Of a stretch of DNA of 55,707 nt, positions 8,072 to 16,982 are shown piece by piece. This stretch comes from Burkholderiales bacterium (GTDB lineage Bacteria > Pseudomonadota > Gammaproteobacteria > Burkholderiales > Burkholderiaceae_E), in contig JADCHE010000039.1 in the NCBI GenBank assembly GCA_020248665.1, positions 1-55,707 on the forward strand, given 5' to 3'. Numbering within the stretch: the first letter of the stretch is position 1; every line of letters starts with the position of its first letter. The notes under the pieces were generated by a model. It was not told the origin of the DNA. It made no database searches and saw nothing but the letters and a program-made list of their open reading frames with translations. The position numbers were made by a program, and so were the translations under genes.

Positions 8072-9369
8072 GCGGACGGCGCGCCGAGGGACGCGCGCAG
8101 CGCGTCCGCCGCCATCGCGTCGAAGCGTGCCGCGTCCGCGTGCGCGCCGAGCGTGCGCGCGATCATCGCGCCGCGCAACCAGGGCAGGTGGAAGCCCGGA
8201 TGCCGCGAGGCGACCTCGAGGTAGCCGGCCATCGCCGCGTCGAGCCGGCCCTGCTCGTGCGCGACGGTCGCGTCGGCGAGCGTCGCCTCGGTCGGATCCT
8301 CGAGCCGGCGCAGCCGTCCGTCGCCGGGGCGCGCCTGCAGGCCGGCGCGCGCGAGCAGCCCCGAATAGAGCGCCGCCCGCCGCCGCGCGGCCGCCTCGTG
8401 CGTGCGCTCGCCGGCGACGTGCGCGTGCGCGGCCTCGCGAAGCCGGCGCCGCAGCGCGGCGTCGTCCCACACCGCGTCGAGCGCGGCGACGAAGCCGTCG
8501 CGGTCGGCGTGCAGCAGGCCGGTCTCGCCGTGGCGCACGCCGTGCAGGTACTCGCCCCGGGCGCTCGCGATGCAGACCACGCCGCGCGACGCGTACTCGA
8601 GGAACTTGCCGTCCGACCGCCCGAGCGCGAACGGCCGTTCGCCGATCGTCGCGAAGCCGACGTCGAGCCCCTCGAGAAAGCGCAGGTAGTCGTCGAAACC
8701 GGCGGGCGCGTGCCAGTCGGTGCGCAACCCGGCCGCGGCGAACGCGTCGCGGATCGCGGCCGGCGCCATCAGCCGGATCGCCGGACCGTCGGCCGGCGCG
8801 AGGCCGCGCGCGCGGCACCAGTGCGCGAGCAGCGCGGCGAGCTCGCGCGCGTCGTCGAGGTGGCCGAGCGAGCCGGCCCAGCCGAGCACCGGCGCGCGGT
8901 GCGCGTCGTCGCGCCGCGGGAGCGGCGGCACCCCACCCAGCTGGTTGGGCAGCACCACGCTCCTCGGATTCACCGCCCCGTAGCGCTCGGCCAAACCGTG
9001 GCTCGAGCACTGCAGCAGGTCGGCCGCGCGGGCCTGCCGCACGATCGTCGCCTGGTTCGCCGGATCCGAGTAGAAGGCATGGCCGGGCAGGCTCGGCGGG
9101 AAGTCCGCGAAGTCGTCCGACAGCTCGTAGACCGTGGGCCGCCTGCGGCGGGCGCGCTCGGCGAGCACCGCGTCGAGCGCGGGGTCGGCCACCATCATCC
9201 CCACCAGCAGCTCGGCCGACACCGCGTGCTCGACCCAGCGCGGATGCGTGGTCTGCAGCTCGGCGACGTCGAGCCGCTCGGCGAGCGCCGCGAACGGCAG
9301 CACGATCCGGTGGCGGTAGTCGCCGGAGTCGCGCGGTTGAGGATGGGCTAGGACGAGGCAGCGGGCCAT
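8068..9369 (-). CDS. GT4-type glycosyltransferase family protein
   Basis: The 433-residue protein resembles GT-B fold glycosyltransferases. The N-terminal half has a sugar-acceptor-type domain with Y-E-L-S-D-D-F. The C-terminal half has L-G-W-A-G-S-L-G-H, S-D-G-K-F-L-E-Y-A-S-R-G and G-E-T-G-L-L, which match the nucleotide-sugar binding region of GT4 enzymes. The last about 100 residues contain a short TPR-like stretch (E-Q-G-R-L-D-A-A-M-A-G-Y). Donor and acceptor are unknown. It is a single gene, convergent with the dehydrogenase, with no other polysaccharide genes nearby. Glycan or glycoprotein synthesis is inferred from the family only. Confidence 0.75.
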   Translation of the reverse strand: MARCLVLAHPQPRDSGDYRHRIVLPFAALAERLDVAELQTTHPRWVEHAVSAELLVGMMVADPALDAVLAERARRRRPTVYELSDDFADFPPSLPGHAFYSDPANQATIVRQARAADLLQCSSHGLAERYGAVNPRSVVLPNQLGGVPPLPRRDDAHRAPVLGWAGSLGHLDDARELAALLAHWCRARGLAPADGPAIRLMAPAAIRDAFAAAGLRTDWHAPAGFDDYLRFLEGLDVGFATIGERPFALGRSDGKFLEYASRGVVCIASARGEYLHGVRHGETGLLHADRDGFVAALDAVWDDAALRRRLREAAHAHVAGERTHEAAARRRAALYSGLLARAGLQARPGDGRLRRLEDPTEATLADATVAHEQGRLDAAMAGYLEVASRHPGFHLPWLRGAMIARTLGAHADAARFDAMAADALRASLGAPSA

Positions 9370-9575
9370 CGGGCGATCCGGGCGGGGCAGTCGCCCGGAG
9401 CGCAGGACCCGGGCGATCCGGCGACGGTACGGGGCGGGCGATCCCGGAGGTCGGAGGAGAAGGGTGGCGGCACCCCGGCAGATCCAGCGATCGGCCGGCG
9501 CGCGGCCGGATCGTCCATTCGCGCGCGACGGGGTATCGTGCTCGAGCGGGGCCGCGCTCCGGGACCATCCCTGCC

Positions 9576-9920
9576 GTGGACGTCCCGGCGCGCCGGCGTC
9601 ACCACGCCGAGCTCGCCGACCGCGTCGGCATCAGCGTGTCGAGCATCGAGCGCCTGTTCGGCACCGGCGAACTGACGCTGCCGAGACTGGCAGCCTTCTG
9701 CGCGGCCGCGGGCACGACGCTCGAGGACGTGCTCCAGCAGTCGCTCGAGCCCGAACCGTTCACCGACCGGCTGATCGACGTCCAGGAACGCTACCTCGTC
9801 GCCGATCCGAGGACGCTGCCCGTCGGACTGCGCTCGTGGGAGCTGGGCGCATTCACTGCACTGCGACGGCCCGCCCAGGTCGCACCGGATCCGGATCAGG
9901 GCCGGCCGAGGAACAGGTAG
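9576..9920 (+). pseudogene. Remnant of an XRE-type helix-turn-helix regulator, truncated at both ends
   Basis: Starting from a GTG, this frame encodes a helix-turn-helix segment (L-A-D-R-V-G-I-S-V-S-S-I-E-R-L-F-G-T-G) and then L-P-R-L-A-A-F-C-A-A-A-G-T-T-L-E-D-V-L. These match a family of roughly 230-250-residue XRE regulators. The next part, Q-E-R-Y-L-V-A-D-P-R-T-L, is also found in that family. The match then stops and the frame ends inside the tail of the convergent patatin gene. About 15 residues before the helix-turn-helix and more than 100 after it appear to be missing. It is probably a dead fragment, though a 114-residue DNA-binding product is possible. Confidence 0.45.
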
Positions 9921-12184
9921 GCGCGGGGCCCGCCGTCGCGCGGCAGGCCGAGGCCGAAGTAGAGCGGGCCGAGCGGTGTCTCCGACGCGACGAAGAGGCT
10001 CGCCGCGATCGGCGTCGGGCCGTCGGGCAGGCCGGTGTTCAGCAGGTTGCCGGTGATGCGCCCCGCCTCGAGCGTCGCGCCGACCCACAGTCGATCGCCG
10101 AGTGCGCCGGCCTGCCCGATCGATCGGCGCCACTGAAGGCGGCCGAACAGGATGTCGGTGCCCGAGAACCGGTCGAGCGCGTAGCCCGACAGGCGGTGGA
10201 AGCCGCCCAGCGTGAACCAGCGCGGGGACACGTCGTCCAGTCGGATGTAGCCGCCCCACTGGCCGAAGACCTCGAAGGTGTCGCGGCCGACGCTGCCGAA
10301 CCACTGTGCCTCGAGCGACCCGAACTGGTAACGGCTCCGATCGACGCCGCTGGTGATGCCATCGATGTAGTCCAGGTTCAGGCGGCTGCCCGCCCGCGGC
10401 AGGAACGCGACATCGAGCGTGTCGTGTCGGTAGCGGACGCGCAGCGCCGCGAAGGTGGCGAGCTGGTCCGGCGTGTCGACGAAATCGCCGGTCGAGAAGT
10501 CGAGCAGCCCGTTCTCGCCGCGCGTGACGCGTACCCGCTCGAGCAGCGGGCCGATCCGGAGCTCGCCGAGGCCGGTCGTCTGGACCCCGGCGTCGAGCCC
10601 GACACCGAGGCGCTCGACGAGGAACTCGCTGATGCGGCGGTCGCTCACGTACAGCGGCAGTGTTTGGCGCGACACCTCCGCGTACGGCACGAGCGCGACG
10701 AGGCCCCTGCGGTCGAACGGCAGGAACAGGTCGGTGCCGAGCCGCTGGAGCCGGCCGAGCTCCAGCTGATTGCGCCATTCGGAGCCGCCGTCGCTCAGGT
10801 GCCGGTGCCCGACGTTGAGCCGGAAGCTGCCGGTCGTCAGGTCGGTACCGACCGACAGGCCGAAGCGGACGGTGTCGGGCGGGGATGACGACCGGGCGCT
10901 CGAGGCGATCGCGGTGGTCGGGTCGGTGCCGGGGGTCGTGGCAGGCGAGGGTGTCGACGCGGTCGATGCGTTCGTGGTCGTCGGTGTCGCCGGTGCGGTC
11001 ACGGCCGCCGCGTCCGCCGACGACGGGCCCGCGCTGGGCGCCGGCGCCCCGGGCGACCCGGCTTGCGCGCCTGCGAGCGGCGCGCGACGGGGATCGAGCC
11101 GAGCGGGGCGCTCGGGCGACGTCGCGAGCGCGAGCAGCCGCCCCCGCTGTGCCTCGGCGCCGCGCGTGCCCGCGTCGACGCCGGCGGCGACCCGCTGGAA
11201 GTCGAGGAAGGTCAGCCCTTCGAGCGGTGGCGACACCAGCACGTCGTCGGGCCGCAGCCGCGTGAGCTGGGCACGGACGTTCTGCTCGGTCAGGATCGCG
11301 AGTGTTTGCACGGACACGTCGACGAGGCTGTCGAGCGTCGACTCGTCGGCGAGGCCGGTGCCCACGTTGACCGCGATCACGCGCTCGGCGCCAAGCGCGT
11401 GCGCAACGTCGACGGGCAGGTTCGCCACCAGCCCGCCGTCGACGAAGAGGCCGCCGTCGATGCGCGTCGGCTCGAACAAGCCCGGCACGCTCATGCTCGC
11501 GCGGATCGCGAGGGCGAGGTCACCCCGCTCGAGCACGCGGACCTCTCCGGTGCCGAGACGCGTCGCGATCGCCCTGAACGGGATCGGCAGCGCGTCGAAG
11601 TGCTCGTCCTTCGGCCGCGCCCCGAGCCATGCGCGCAACCGCTGCTCGAATCGTGCGCCGCCGAAGACACTGCTCGGCAGAGTCGTGCGGAAGCCCTGCA
11701 GCCTCAACTCGAGCGGCACCGTGTACTCGTAGTCCTCCTCGAGCCGGCGCGGCGGGCGCATCGGTCGCGGCGCGTCCGGGCCACGCAGTTCGCTCCAGTC
11801 GGTCGCGCGCATCGCGGCCTCGATCCGCTCGATCGACACGCCGCTCGCGTAGAGCCCGCCGATCACCGCACCCATGCTGGTGCCGACGATGCAGTCGATC
11901 GGCACCCGGTGGGCCTCCAGCCACTTCAGCACGCCGATGTGGGCGTAGCCGCGGGCCCCCCCGCCTGACAGCACGACGCACGTGCGCGGCTCGCGCGCAA
12001 TGCCGTCGGCGCGGCCCTCCGTGGCGGCGGCCGCTGCGGCGGGCAGCCAGGCCGAGATCGCGAGGCAGGCCGCGCCGATCACGCGGGCTGCGCGGCCCCG
12101 GCTCGCCGGCGGCGCGGGGGCGGCGACGCGGCGGGGCGGGCACGACGAGGCCGGTCGCGCCGGCGCCAGGTGTGGAGCGGTCAT
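9896..12184 (-). CDS. Patatin-like phospholipase fused to an outer-membrane beta-barrel (type Vd autotransporter-like)
   Basis: The 762-residue protein has a signal peptide (hydrophobic 33-54). A patatin lipase domain follows (about 67-340) with the oxyanion loop G-G-G-A-R-G (74-79), the nucleophile elbow G-T-S-M-G (Ser103) and the catalytic D-G-G (Asp249). The last about 325 residues look like a D15/BamA-type barrel, with alternating aromatic strands ending in A-Y-L-F-L-G-R-P. It should be a surface lipolytic enzyme like PlpD. Between lipase and barrel lies an Ala/Pro/Ser/Thr-rich linker of about 80 residues where relatives have a POTRA domain. The ATG is placed just before the signal peptide. 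It follows the acyl-CoA ligase and lipoprotein genes on the same strand. Confidence 0.88.
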   Translation of the reverse strand: MTAPHLAPARPASSCPPRRVAAPAPPASRGRAARVIGAACLAISAWLPAAAAAATEGRADGIAREPRTCVVLSGGGARGYAHIGVLKWLEAHRVPIDCIVGTSMGAVIGGLYASGVSIERIEAAMRATDWSELRGPDAPRPMRPPRRLEEDYEYTVPLELRLQGFRTTLPSSVFGGARFEQRLRAWLGARPKDEHFDALPIPFRAIATRLGTGEVRVLERGDLALAIRASMSVPGLFEPTRIDGGLFVDGGLVANLPVDVAHALGAERVIAVNVGTGLADESTLDSLVDVSVQTLAILTEQNVRAQLTRLRPDDVLVSPPLEGLTFLDFQRVAAGVDAGTRGAEAQRGRLLALATSPERPARLDPRRAPLAGAQAGSPGAPAPSAGPSSADAAAVTAPATPTTTNASTASTPSPATTPGTDPTTAIASSARSSSPPDTVRFGLSVGTDLTTGSFRLNVGHRHLSDGGSEWRNQLELGRLQRLGTDLFLPFDRRGLVALVPYAEVSRQTLPLYVSDRRISEFLVERLGVGLDAGVQTTGLGELRIGPLLERVRVTRGENGLLDFSTGDFVDTPDQLATFAALRVRYRHDTLDVAFLPRAGSRLNLDYIDGITSGVDRSRYQFGSLEAQWFGSVGRDTFEVFGQWGGYIRLDDVSPRWFTLGGFHRLSGYALDRFSGTDILFGRLQWRRSIGQAGALGDRLWVGATLEAGRITGNLLNTGLPDGPTPIAASLFVASETPLGPLYFGLGLPRDGGPRAYLFLGRP

Positions 12185-12273
12185 CGGTTCGGTGAATCGC
12201 CCGCGAGGGGCGAGCGCACGGGCCGTGCGGCGGGGGCATCGTCGTGCCCCGGCTCGGGTGCAAGGGTAGCCGA

Positions 12274-12733
12274 TCATCCAGGTCGGCGCTCGGCCCGCAG
12301 CGTCGAATGCGCGAGCGACCAACCTTCGAAGCACACGCAGAGCCGGCCGGCGTCGATCCGGTAGACGGTCGCGCAGTCCTCGCTGCGGCGCAGGCTGGGG
12401 CACAGACGGTCGCCTTCGATGCGCCAGGTGCCCATCGGGTTGACGAACGGGCCGGTCCTGACCGTCCAGCGCCCGTCGGGTCGGACTTCGTGCCGCAAGC
12501 CGTCGTTGCCGGGGACCGCGTCCTTCAGCGTCACGGGCCGCGCGAACGTCTCGCGGATCTCCGCTGCGGCCAGCGCGCGCGCCGGGCGGTACCGTCGAGG
12601 GACTCGGCGGGTGGGTGGTGCAGGCCGCCGCGACGGCGGTGGCGGCGAGCGCGACGCCGACCGCTGCGCGGCGCGTGCGGCGTTCGATCGAGGGCTCCGT
12701 GGGGGCGCGGAACGGCGTGTCGATCGGGCTCAT
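12274..12733 (-). pseudogene. Small lipoprotein gene with a frameshift
   Basis: The first about 50 codons, from an ATG, encode a lipoprotein signal (R-R-A-A-V-G-V-A-L-A-A-T ending A-A-A-C-T-T) in one frame. A second frame, open from about position 12575 to the stop at 12274, encodes A-A-A-E-I-R-E-T-F-A-R-P-V-T-L-K-D-A. That frame ends in a compact Cys-containing domain (W-R-I-E-G-D-R-L-C-P and C-A-T-V-Y-R-I-D-A-G-R-L-C-V-C-F-E-G-W). Removing one base from the GGCGCGCGCGC run near 12575 joins them into one plausible exported protein of about 150 residues. The second frame has no good start of its own. It may be a real frameshift or a sequencing error in the GC run. Function unknown. Confidence 0.55.
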
Positions 12734-12796
12734 CGATGTCTCACTTCCGCGGTGGCGTCGCGGTCCCCTTCGACCGAGCCCGCGGCGGACCGCGCG

Positions 12797-14365
12797 TCAG
12801 TTCACCGCGCGCGTCGCCCCGCCCCAGTATCGCGCCCGCAGGGCCTTCTTGTCCGGCTTACCGAGGCCGGTGACCGGCAGCGAGTCGGCGAAGTCGACCG
12901 ACTTCGGCGCGTGCACCACGCCCTTCGCGTCGCGGACCCAGGCGATCAGCGCCTCGGCTTCGACGGTGGCGCCGGCCCGCGTCACGACCACCGCCTTGAC
13001 CGCCTCGCCCCACTTCGGGTCGGGCACGCCGATCACCGCTGCCGCCGCGACGGCGGGGTGGCGGGTCAGCACGTCCTCGACTTCGCGCGGGTACACGTTG
13101 AAGCCGCCGCTGATGATCATGTCCTTGCTGCGGTCGACGATGTAGAGGAAGCCATCGGCGTCGGCGCGCGCGAGGTCGCCGGTGTAGAGCCAGCCGTGCC
13201 GGAACGCACGCGCGGTCTCCTCGGGCTTGTTCCAGTAGCCTGCCATCACCAGCGGGCCGCGGCAGCAGATCTCCCCGACCTCGCCCGTCGGTACCTCGCG
13301 GCCGTCGTCGTCGAGCAGCTTCACCTGCAGCCCGGCCACCGGGGTGCCGCAGGAGGCGAGCCGCTCGGGGTGGCGCTCCGGGTCGTGGTCGCGCCGGCGC
13401 AACACGGTGATGCAGTTCGGCACCTCCGACTGCCCGTAGAGCTGCATGAAGACCGGCCCGAAGCGCGCCATCGCCTCCACGAGCCGCGCCGGCGACATCG
13501 GCGAGGCGCCGTAGATGATCGTGCGCAGGCTGGAGAGGTCCGCGTCGGCGAGCGCCGGATGGTCGAGCAGCACGTAGACCATCGTCGGCACGAGGAAGGT
13601 GCAGGTGATCCGGTGCCGCTCGACGAGCTCGACGAAGCGCTGCGGATCGAAGCCCTTGTTCATCACGAACATGCCCGAGCGCATCATCACCGCGACGAAC
13701 ATCGCGCCGGCCGCGTGCGTGATCGGTGTCATCGCGAGGAAGCGGACCTCCTCGGGCCAGTCCCACTCGGCGAGCTCGGTCATCACCATCGCGACGTGCA
13801 CCCGGTGCGTGTGGACGACGCCCTTCGAGCGGCCGGTGGTGCCGCCGGTGTAGATCAGCGTGCAGACGTCGTCGACGTGCGCGCGCGACTCGAGCGGGCC
13901 GGGCGCGTGGACCTGCATGGCTGCGAGCACGTCCTCGGCGTCGGCGCCCGGCCCGAGGCCGTAGACCCGTCGCAACCCCGGCAGCCGGGCCTTCAGCGCG
14001 GCCGCGCGTGCGGCGAAGGTGCCCGGGTCGACGAACAGCGTCTCGACGCCCGAGTCCTCGAGCAGGTAGGCGTGGTCGTCCTCGGAGGCGAGCGGATGCA
14101 TCCAGGTGATCCGCAGGCCCATCAGGTAGGCCGCGGCGGTCACGAGGAACGCCTCGGGCCGGTTGGACGACAGGGTCGCCACCGCGTCCCCGCGCCGCAG
14201 CCCGCGGGCCTCGAGCGCCTGGACCAGCCGGCTCAGCGACTCGCCGAACTCGCGGTAGGTGATGTGCTGCTCGTCGAGCGCGAACGCGACGCGCTCGCCG
14301 CCGCGCCGGATCGCGCGGACGACCAGGTCGCCGCAGGTGCAGCCTTCGTAGGGGGATCCCGCCAC
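12797..14365 (-). CDS. AMP-dependent acyl-CoA synthetase/ligase
   Basis: The 522-residue enzyme has the adenylation signature motifs in order: Y-T-G-G-T-T-G-R-S-K-G (phosphate-binding loop, about 168-178), Y-G-Q-S-E, Y-T-G-D-L and G-G-F-N-V-Y-P-R-E-V-E-D. The C-terminal lysine region is L-G-K-P-D-K-K-A-L-R. It activates a carboxylic acid with ATP and joins it to CoA; the chain length cannot be read. The nearest match by feel is to medium/long-chain fatty-acid or aromatic acid ligases. No membrane segment is seen. It is 63 bases upstream of the frameshifted lipoprotein and may share a transcript with the patatin phospholipase gene, which would link lipid release and activation. Confidence 0.92.
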   Translation of the reverse strand: MAGSPYEGCTCGDLVVRAIRRGGERVAFALDEQHITYREFGESLSRLVQALEARGLRRGDAVATLSSNRPEAFLVTAAAYLMGLRITWMHPLASEDDHAYLLEDSGVETLFVDPGTFAARAAALKARLPGLRRVYGLGPGADAEDVLAAMQVHAPGPLESRAHVDDVCTLIYTGGTTGRSKGVVHTHRVHVAMVMTELAEWDWPEEVRFLAMTPITHAAGAMFVAVMMRSGMFVMNKGFDPQRFVELVERHRITCTFLVPTMVYVLLDHPALADADLSSLRTIIYGASPMSPARLVEAMARFGPVFMQLYGQSEVPNCITVLRRRDHDPERHPERLASCGTPVAGLQVKLLDDDGREVPTGEVGEICCRGPLVMAGYWNKPEETARAFRHGWLYTGDLARADADGFLYIVDRSKDMIISGGFNVYPREVEDVLTRHPAVAAAAVIGVPDPKWGEAVKAVVVTRAGATVEAEALIAWVRDAKGVVHAPKSVDFADSLPVTGLGKPDKKALRARYWGGATRAVN

Positions 14366-14470
14366 CGTCTCGTCTCCCGCTCGTCGCCGGCGCCGCGGTG
14401 CGATGCCGCGGCGAACGGGTCGATCGTAGCAGCGCCGCGGCGAGGGCCGCCGGGCGCGGTTCCGGAACGC

Positions 14471-14977
14471 TCAGGCGCGGCGGTGCGCCGGGGACAGCCC
14501 GTCGTCCGCGGAGCCGACCAGCCGGTCGAGCAGCCGCCGGCCCCAGCCGGCGTTCGCGGCCGGGCGCGGCGCCGCGCGGCGCGGGGGCGGCGCGCGGACG
14601 AAGTCCTCGGGCCCGAAGCTCGGGCCGGGCTCGGCGTGCGCCCACCAGGCGTCGTTGCCGGCGGGGCTCAGGCGCAGCCACTCGCAGGGCAGCGTGGGCG
14701 CGGCACGCGACGCGGTGACGACGCACAGGTCCGCCCAGTGCCAGCCCACCTCGGTGCGGCGCACCGGCTGCAGTCCGACGCGCGTCCAGCCGTCGACCAG
14801 CGCGCGGATGCCCGCACGGTCCGGCGCGCCGTCGCGCCAGAGCCGGCCGTCGAACCAGACCCGGTCGCCGATCAGCGATTCGTGGTCGTCGATGCACGCC
14901 TCGAGGCCGCCGGGATAGCGCGCCTCGAGCAGGTGGATCGGCACGAGCAGGTTGATCGCGTGCAGGCGGATGGTCAT
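14471..14977 (-). CDS. Hypothetical protein, 168 residues
   Basis: I do not recognise a family. The product begins M-T-I-R-L-H-A-I-N-L-L-V-P-I, is rich in Trp (W-F-D-G-R-L-W-R-D-G, G-W-H-W-A-D-L), and has a Pro/Arg-rich tail that looks disordered. There is no signal peptide or membrane helix. Coding status is supported by the GC3-rich codon pattern and by its place 105 bases upstream of the ligase gene on the same strand. It looks like a soluble cytoplasmic protein. Confidence 0.6.
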   Translation of the reverse strand: MTIRLHAINLLVPIHLLEARYPGGLEACIDDHESLIGDRVWFDGRLWRDGAPDRAGIRALVDGWTRVGLQPVRRTEVGWHWADLCVVTASRAAPTLPCEWLRLSPAGNDAWWAHAEPGPSFGPEDFVRAPPPRRAAPRPAANAGWGRRLLDRLVGSADDGLSPAHRRA

Positions 14978-15319
14978 CGGTTCGGCCTGGAGGAAGGTCC
15001 GGGCCGTGCAGCATGGCCCGCGCCCGCCGACCCTGCCAAGCGGTCGCGTTCGACCCGGTTGCGTGGCCGCAACGCAGGCCGGCTTGGCGCCGGGGCCTGC
15101 CGATCATGGTCGAGCGCATCGATTCACGCAGCGCGGCGACGAGCGTGGAGGATTACTCCTTCGTGCGCAACGGGCAGCGACCCGAGTCCGGCGGTCGAGG
15201 ATCACCGCGATTCGCAAACGGTGTATCGGCGTTAAACAACGTCATGTTCCGATGCGGCCGCAGCGTGCTCGCTCAGAATGCGGCCTCGTCGACGACCCCA
15301 GCGTCGATGCCCCAGGGAC
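14978..15319. other. Intergenic region between two divergent hypothetical genes
   Basis: These 342 bases contain no convincing gene. The right half is less GC-rich (GTTAAACAACGTCATG around 15231-15246) and probably holds the divergent promoters, but no hexamer pair with good spacing is obvious. A 19-base motif at 15213-15231 recurs with one mismatch upstream of the glycine-zipper gene at 44928-44946. Confidence 0.5.
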
Positions 15320-15865
15320 ATGGACGCAGACCGCTTCGAACTCCTTCTCGCGCATCGCATCGGCGAGGACCCCGAACTCGCGCGCCTGCTCGCGCGACTC
15401 GGCGCGCGGACCTCGGTCGACCCCGGGCCCTCGTTCGACGGCGTCGGCCACTACGCGGCACTCGACGTGCCGGTCGACCGCCCGATGCGGCTGCACGCTC
15501 GGATGGAGCTCACCGGCGCGCTGGGCTACCAGCAGGCGGTGCGCTTCGCGCTCGGTCCGCTCGACGCGGGGCCCGAAGCGACAGGCTGGCTGCCGATCCT
15601 CGACGTCGCGCCCGAACAGGTCGACGCATGGGTCGCGTCGCGTCGCTTCGGCGCCTGGACACGCGGCGAGGTCCGGAGGCTCGGCTATCAGGGCTGGTGG
15701 CAGTACAGTCCGGGTGTCGGCCGCGCCGACCTGTCGAGCCGCGTGCTCGTGCACGCCCGGCACCAGCACGGCAGCCTGCTGTGGATCGCCTCGCGGACCC
15801 ATCGCGAGACCCCCGGCGAGTCGCACAAGCAGACCCTCGCGATCGTCGTCGAGTCCGACGACTGA
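15320..15865 (+). CDS. Hypothetical protein, 181 residues
   Basis: I do not recognise this family. The ATG precedes M-D-A-D-R-F-E-L-L-L-A-H-R-I-G-E-D. The protein is soluble-looking, with no signal peptide, no membrane helix and no Cys. It has an aromatic central segment (G-Y-Q-G-W-W-Q-Y-S-P-G-V-G) and an acidic C-terminus. Its codon use resembles that of its neighbours. It stands alone between divergent and intergenic sequence, 280 bases before the DUF3014 gene. The longer in-frame start at 15278 adds an arginine-rich stretch and is less likely. Confidence 0.6.
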   Translation: MDADRFELLLAHRIGEDPELARLLARLGARTSVDPGPSFDGVGHYAALDVPVDRPMRLHARMELTGALGYQQAVRFALGPLDAGPEATGWLPILDVAPEQVDAWVASRRFGAWTRGEVRRLGYQGWWQYSPGVGRADLSSRVLVHARHQHGSLLWIASRTHRETPGESHKQTLAIVVESDD

Positions 15866-16145
15866 GTCACCGCCGGGCCGGACCTCGAGGCCGGCTCGCT
15901 CCGCGACCGAGCGTCGAGGCGCGCGTACCGCGCCGCCGGCGCACGCCCCGACCGCGTCGAGCAGGCGCGCCCGGGTGCGCACGCGCGTCACGTGGTCGTT
16001 GCCGGGGGCCGCCGCGATCGCTGGATCGCCGGCGGTCCGGTGGTCTCGACCCCGGCCGTGCGGCAAGCGCCATGCCCGACGGCGCCGACGGGTCCGCGCG
16101 GTCACGGTGCTACGCTGGACGGGTCGATCCGACGAGGAGGTCACG

Positions 16146-16982
16146 ATGGACGGGGAACGCAGCCTCATCCGGCGCGCCGCGCTGCCGTTGGCCGTGCTGA
16201 TGCTCGCGGCCGGCGTCGCGTTCGGCCTGTACCGGCTGTTCGGCCCGCAGCCGCCGGCCGCGTCGCCGCAGTCCGCGGCGCCCGCGGTGCCGACGCCCGC
16301 GCCGCCGCCGGAGCCGGTCGCCAAGTTCCCGCTGCCCGGCGAGTCGCCGCAGGCCGCGATGGCCGCGCCCGCCGAGGCGCCGGCCGACGCACGGGCGGCG
16401 TTCGAGCGCGACCTCGCCGCGCTCGCGGACCCGGCGACGTTCGGCCGCTTCTTCGAGCTCGCGACGCTGGTCCGCAGGCTGGTCTCGACGGTCGACAACA
16501 TCGCGTCCGACGAGTTGCCGCTGCGCGCGCGGGCGGTGCTGTCCACGCGTGGCGCGTTCGTCGTCGCGAAGGGTGCCGACGGCCCGACGATCGATCCGTC
16601 GAACGCATGGCGCTACGAGCCGTTCGTGAAGCTCGTCGAGTCGATCGACACGCGACGCGCCGTCGATGTCTATGTCGCGCACTACCGGCTGTTCCAGGGC
16701 GAGTACCGCGGGCAGGGCAGCCCGAACCGTTACTTCAACGACCGGGTCGTCGCCGCGATCGACCACCTGCTCGCGACGCCCGATGTCAGGGGTCCGATCC
16801 GGCTGGTGCAGCCGAAGGTGCTGTATCGCTACGCCGACCCCGAGCTCGAGGCGCTGTCGGCCGGGCAGAAGGCGCTGCTTCGGATGGGACCGCAGAACGC
16901 AGCGCGGATCAAGGCGAAGCTGCGCGCCGTACGGGCAGAGATCGCGCGCCAGGGCCGCACGGCCGTGGGCGGGTCGCGATGA
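16146..16982 (+). CDS. DUF3014 domain protein (membrane-anchored)
   Basis: The 278-residue protein has one N-terminal membrane segment (about 11-29, L-P-L-A-V-L-M-L-A-A-G-V-A-F-G-L-Y), a Pro/Ala-rich linker (to about 85) and a globular domain. The domain motifs (L-V-R-R-L-V-S-T-V-D-N-I-A, Y-R-L-F-Q-G-E-Y-R-G-Q-G) mark DUF3014. It probably exposes the domain to the periplasm; function unknown. A GAGGAGG site lies just before the ATG, better than any upstream start in the longer open frame. Its stop overlaps the next gene's start as ATGA, so the two are co-translated. Confidence 0.8.
   Translation: MDGERSLIRRAALPLAVLMLAAGVAFGLYRLFGPQPPAASPQSAAPAVPTPAPPPEPVAKFPLPGESPQAAMAAPAEAPADARAAFERDLAALADPATFGRFFELATLVRRLVSTVDNIASDELPLRARAVLSTRGAFVVAKGADGPTIDPSNAWRYEPFVKLVESIDTRRAVDVYVAHYRLFQGEYRGQGSPNRYFNDRVVAAIDHLLATPDVRGPIRLVQPKVLYRYADPELEALSAGQKALLRMGPQNAARIKAKLRAVRAEIARQGRTAVGGSR

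Noticed and set aside
6734-9568. Very long minus-strand open frame (over 900 codons)
   Set aside because: It is antisense to the M81 and dehydrogenase genes, rich in Arg/Ala from GC bias, and shows no domain until the frame of the real glycosyltransferase gene is considered.
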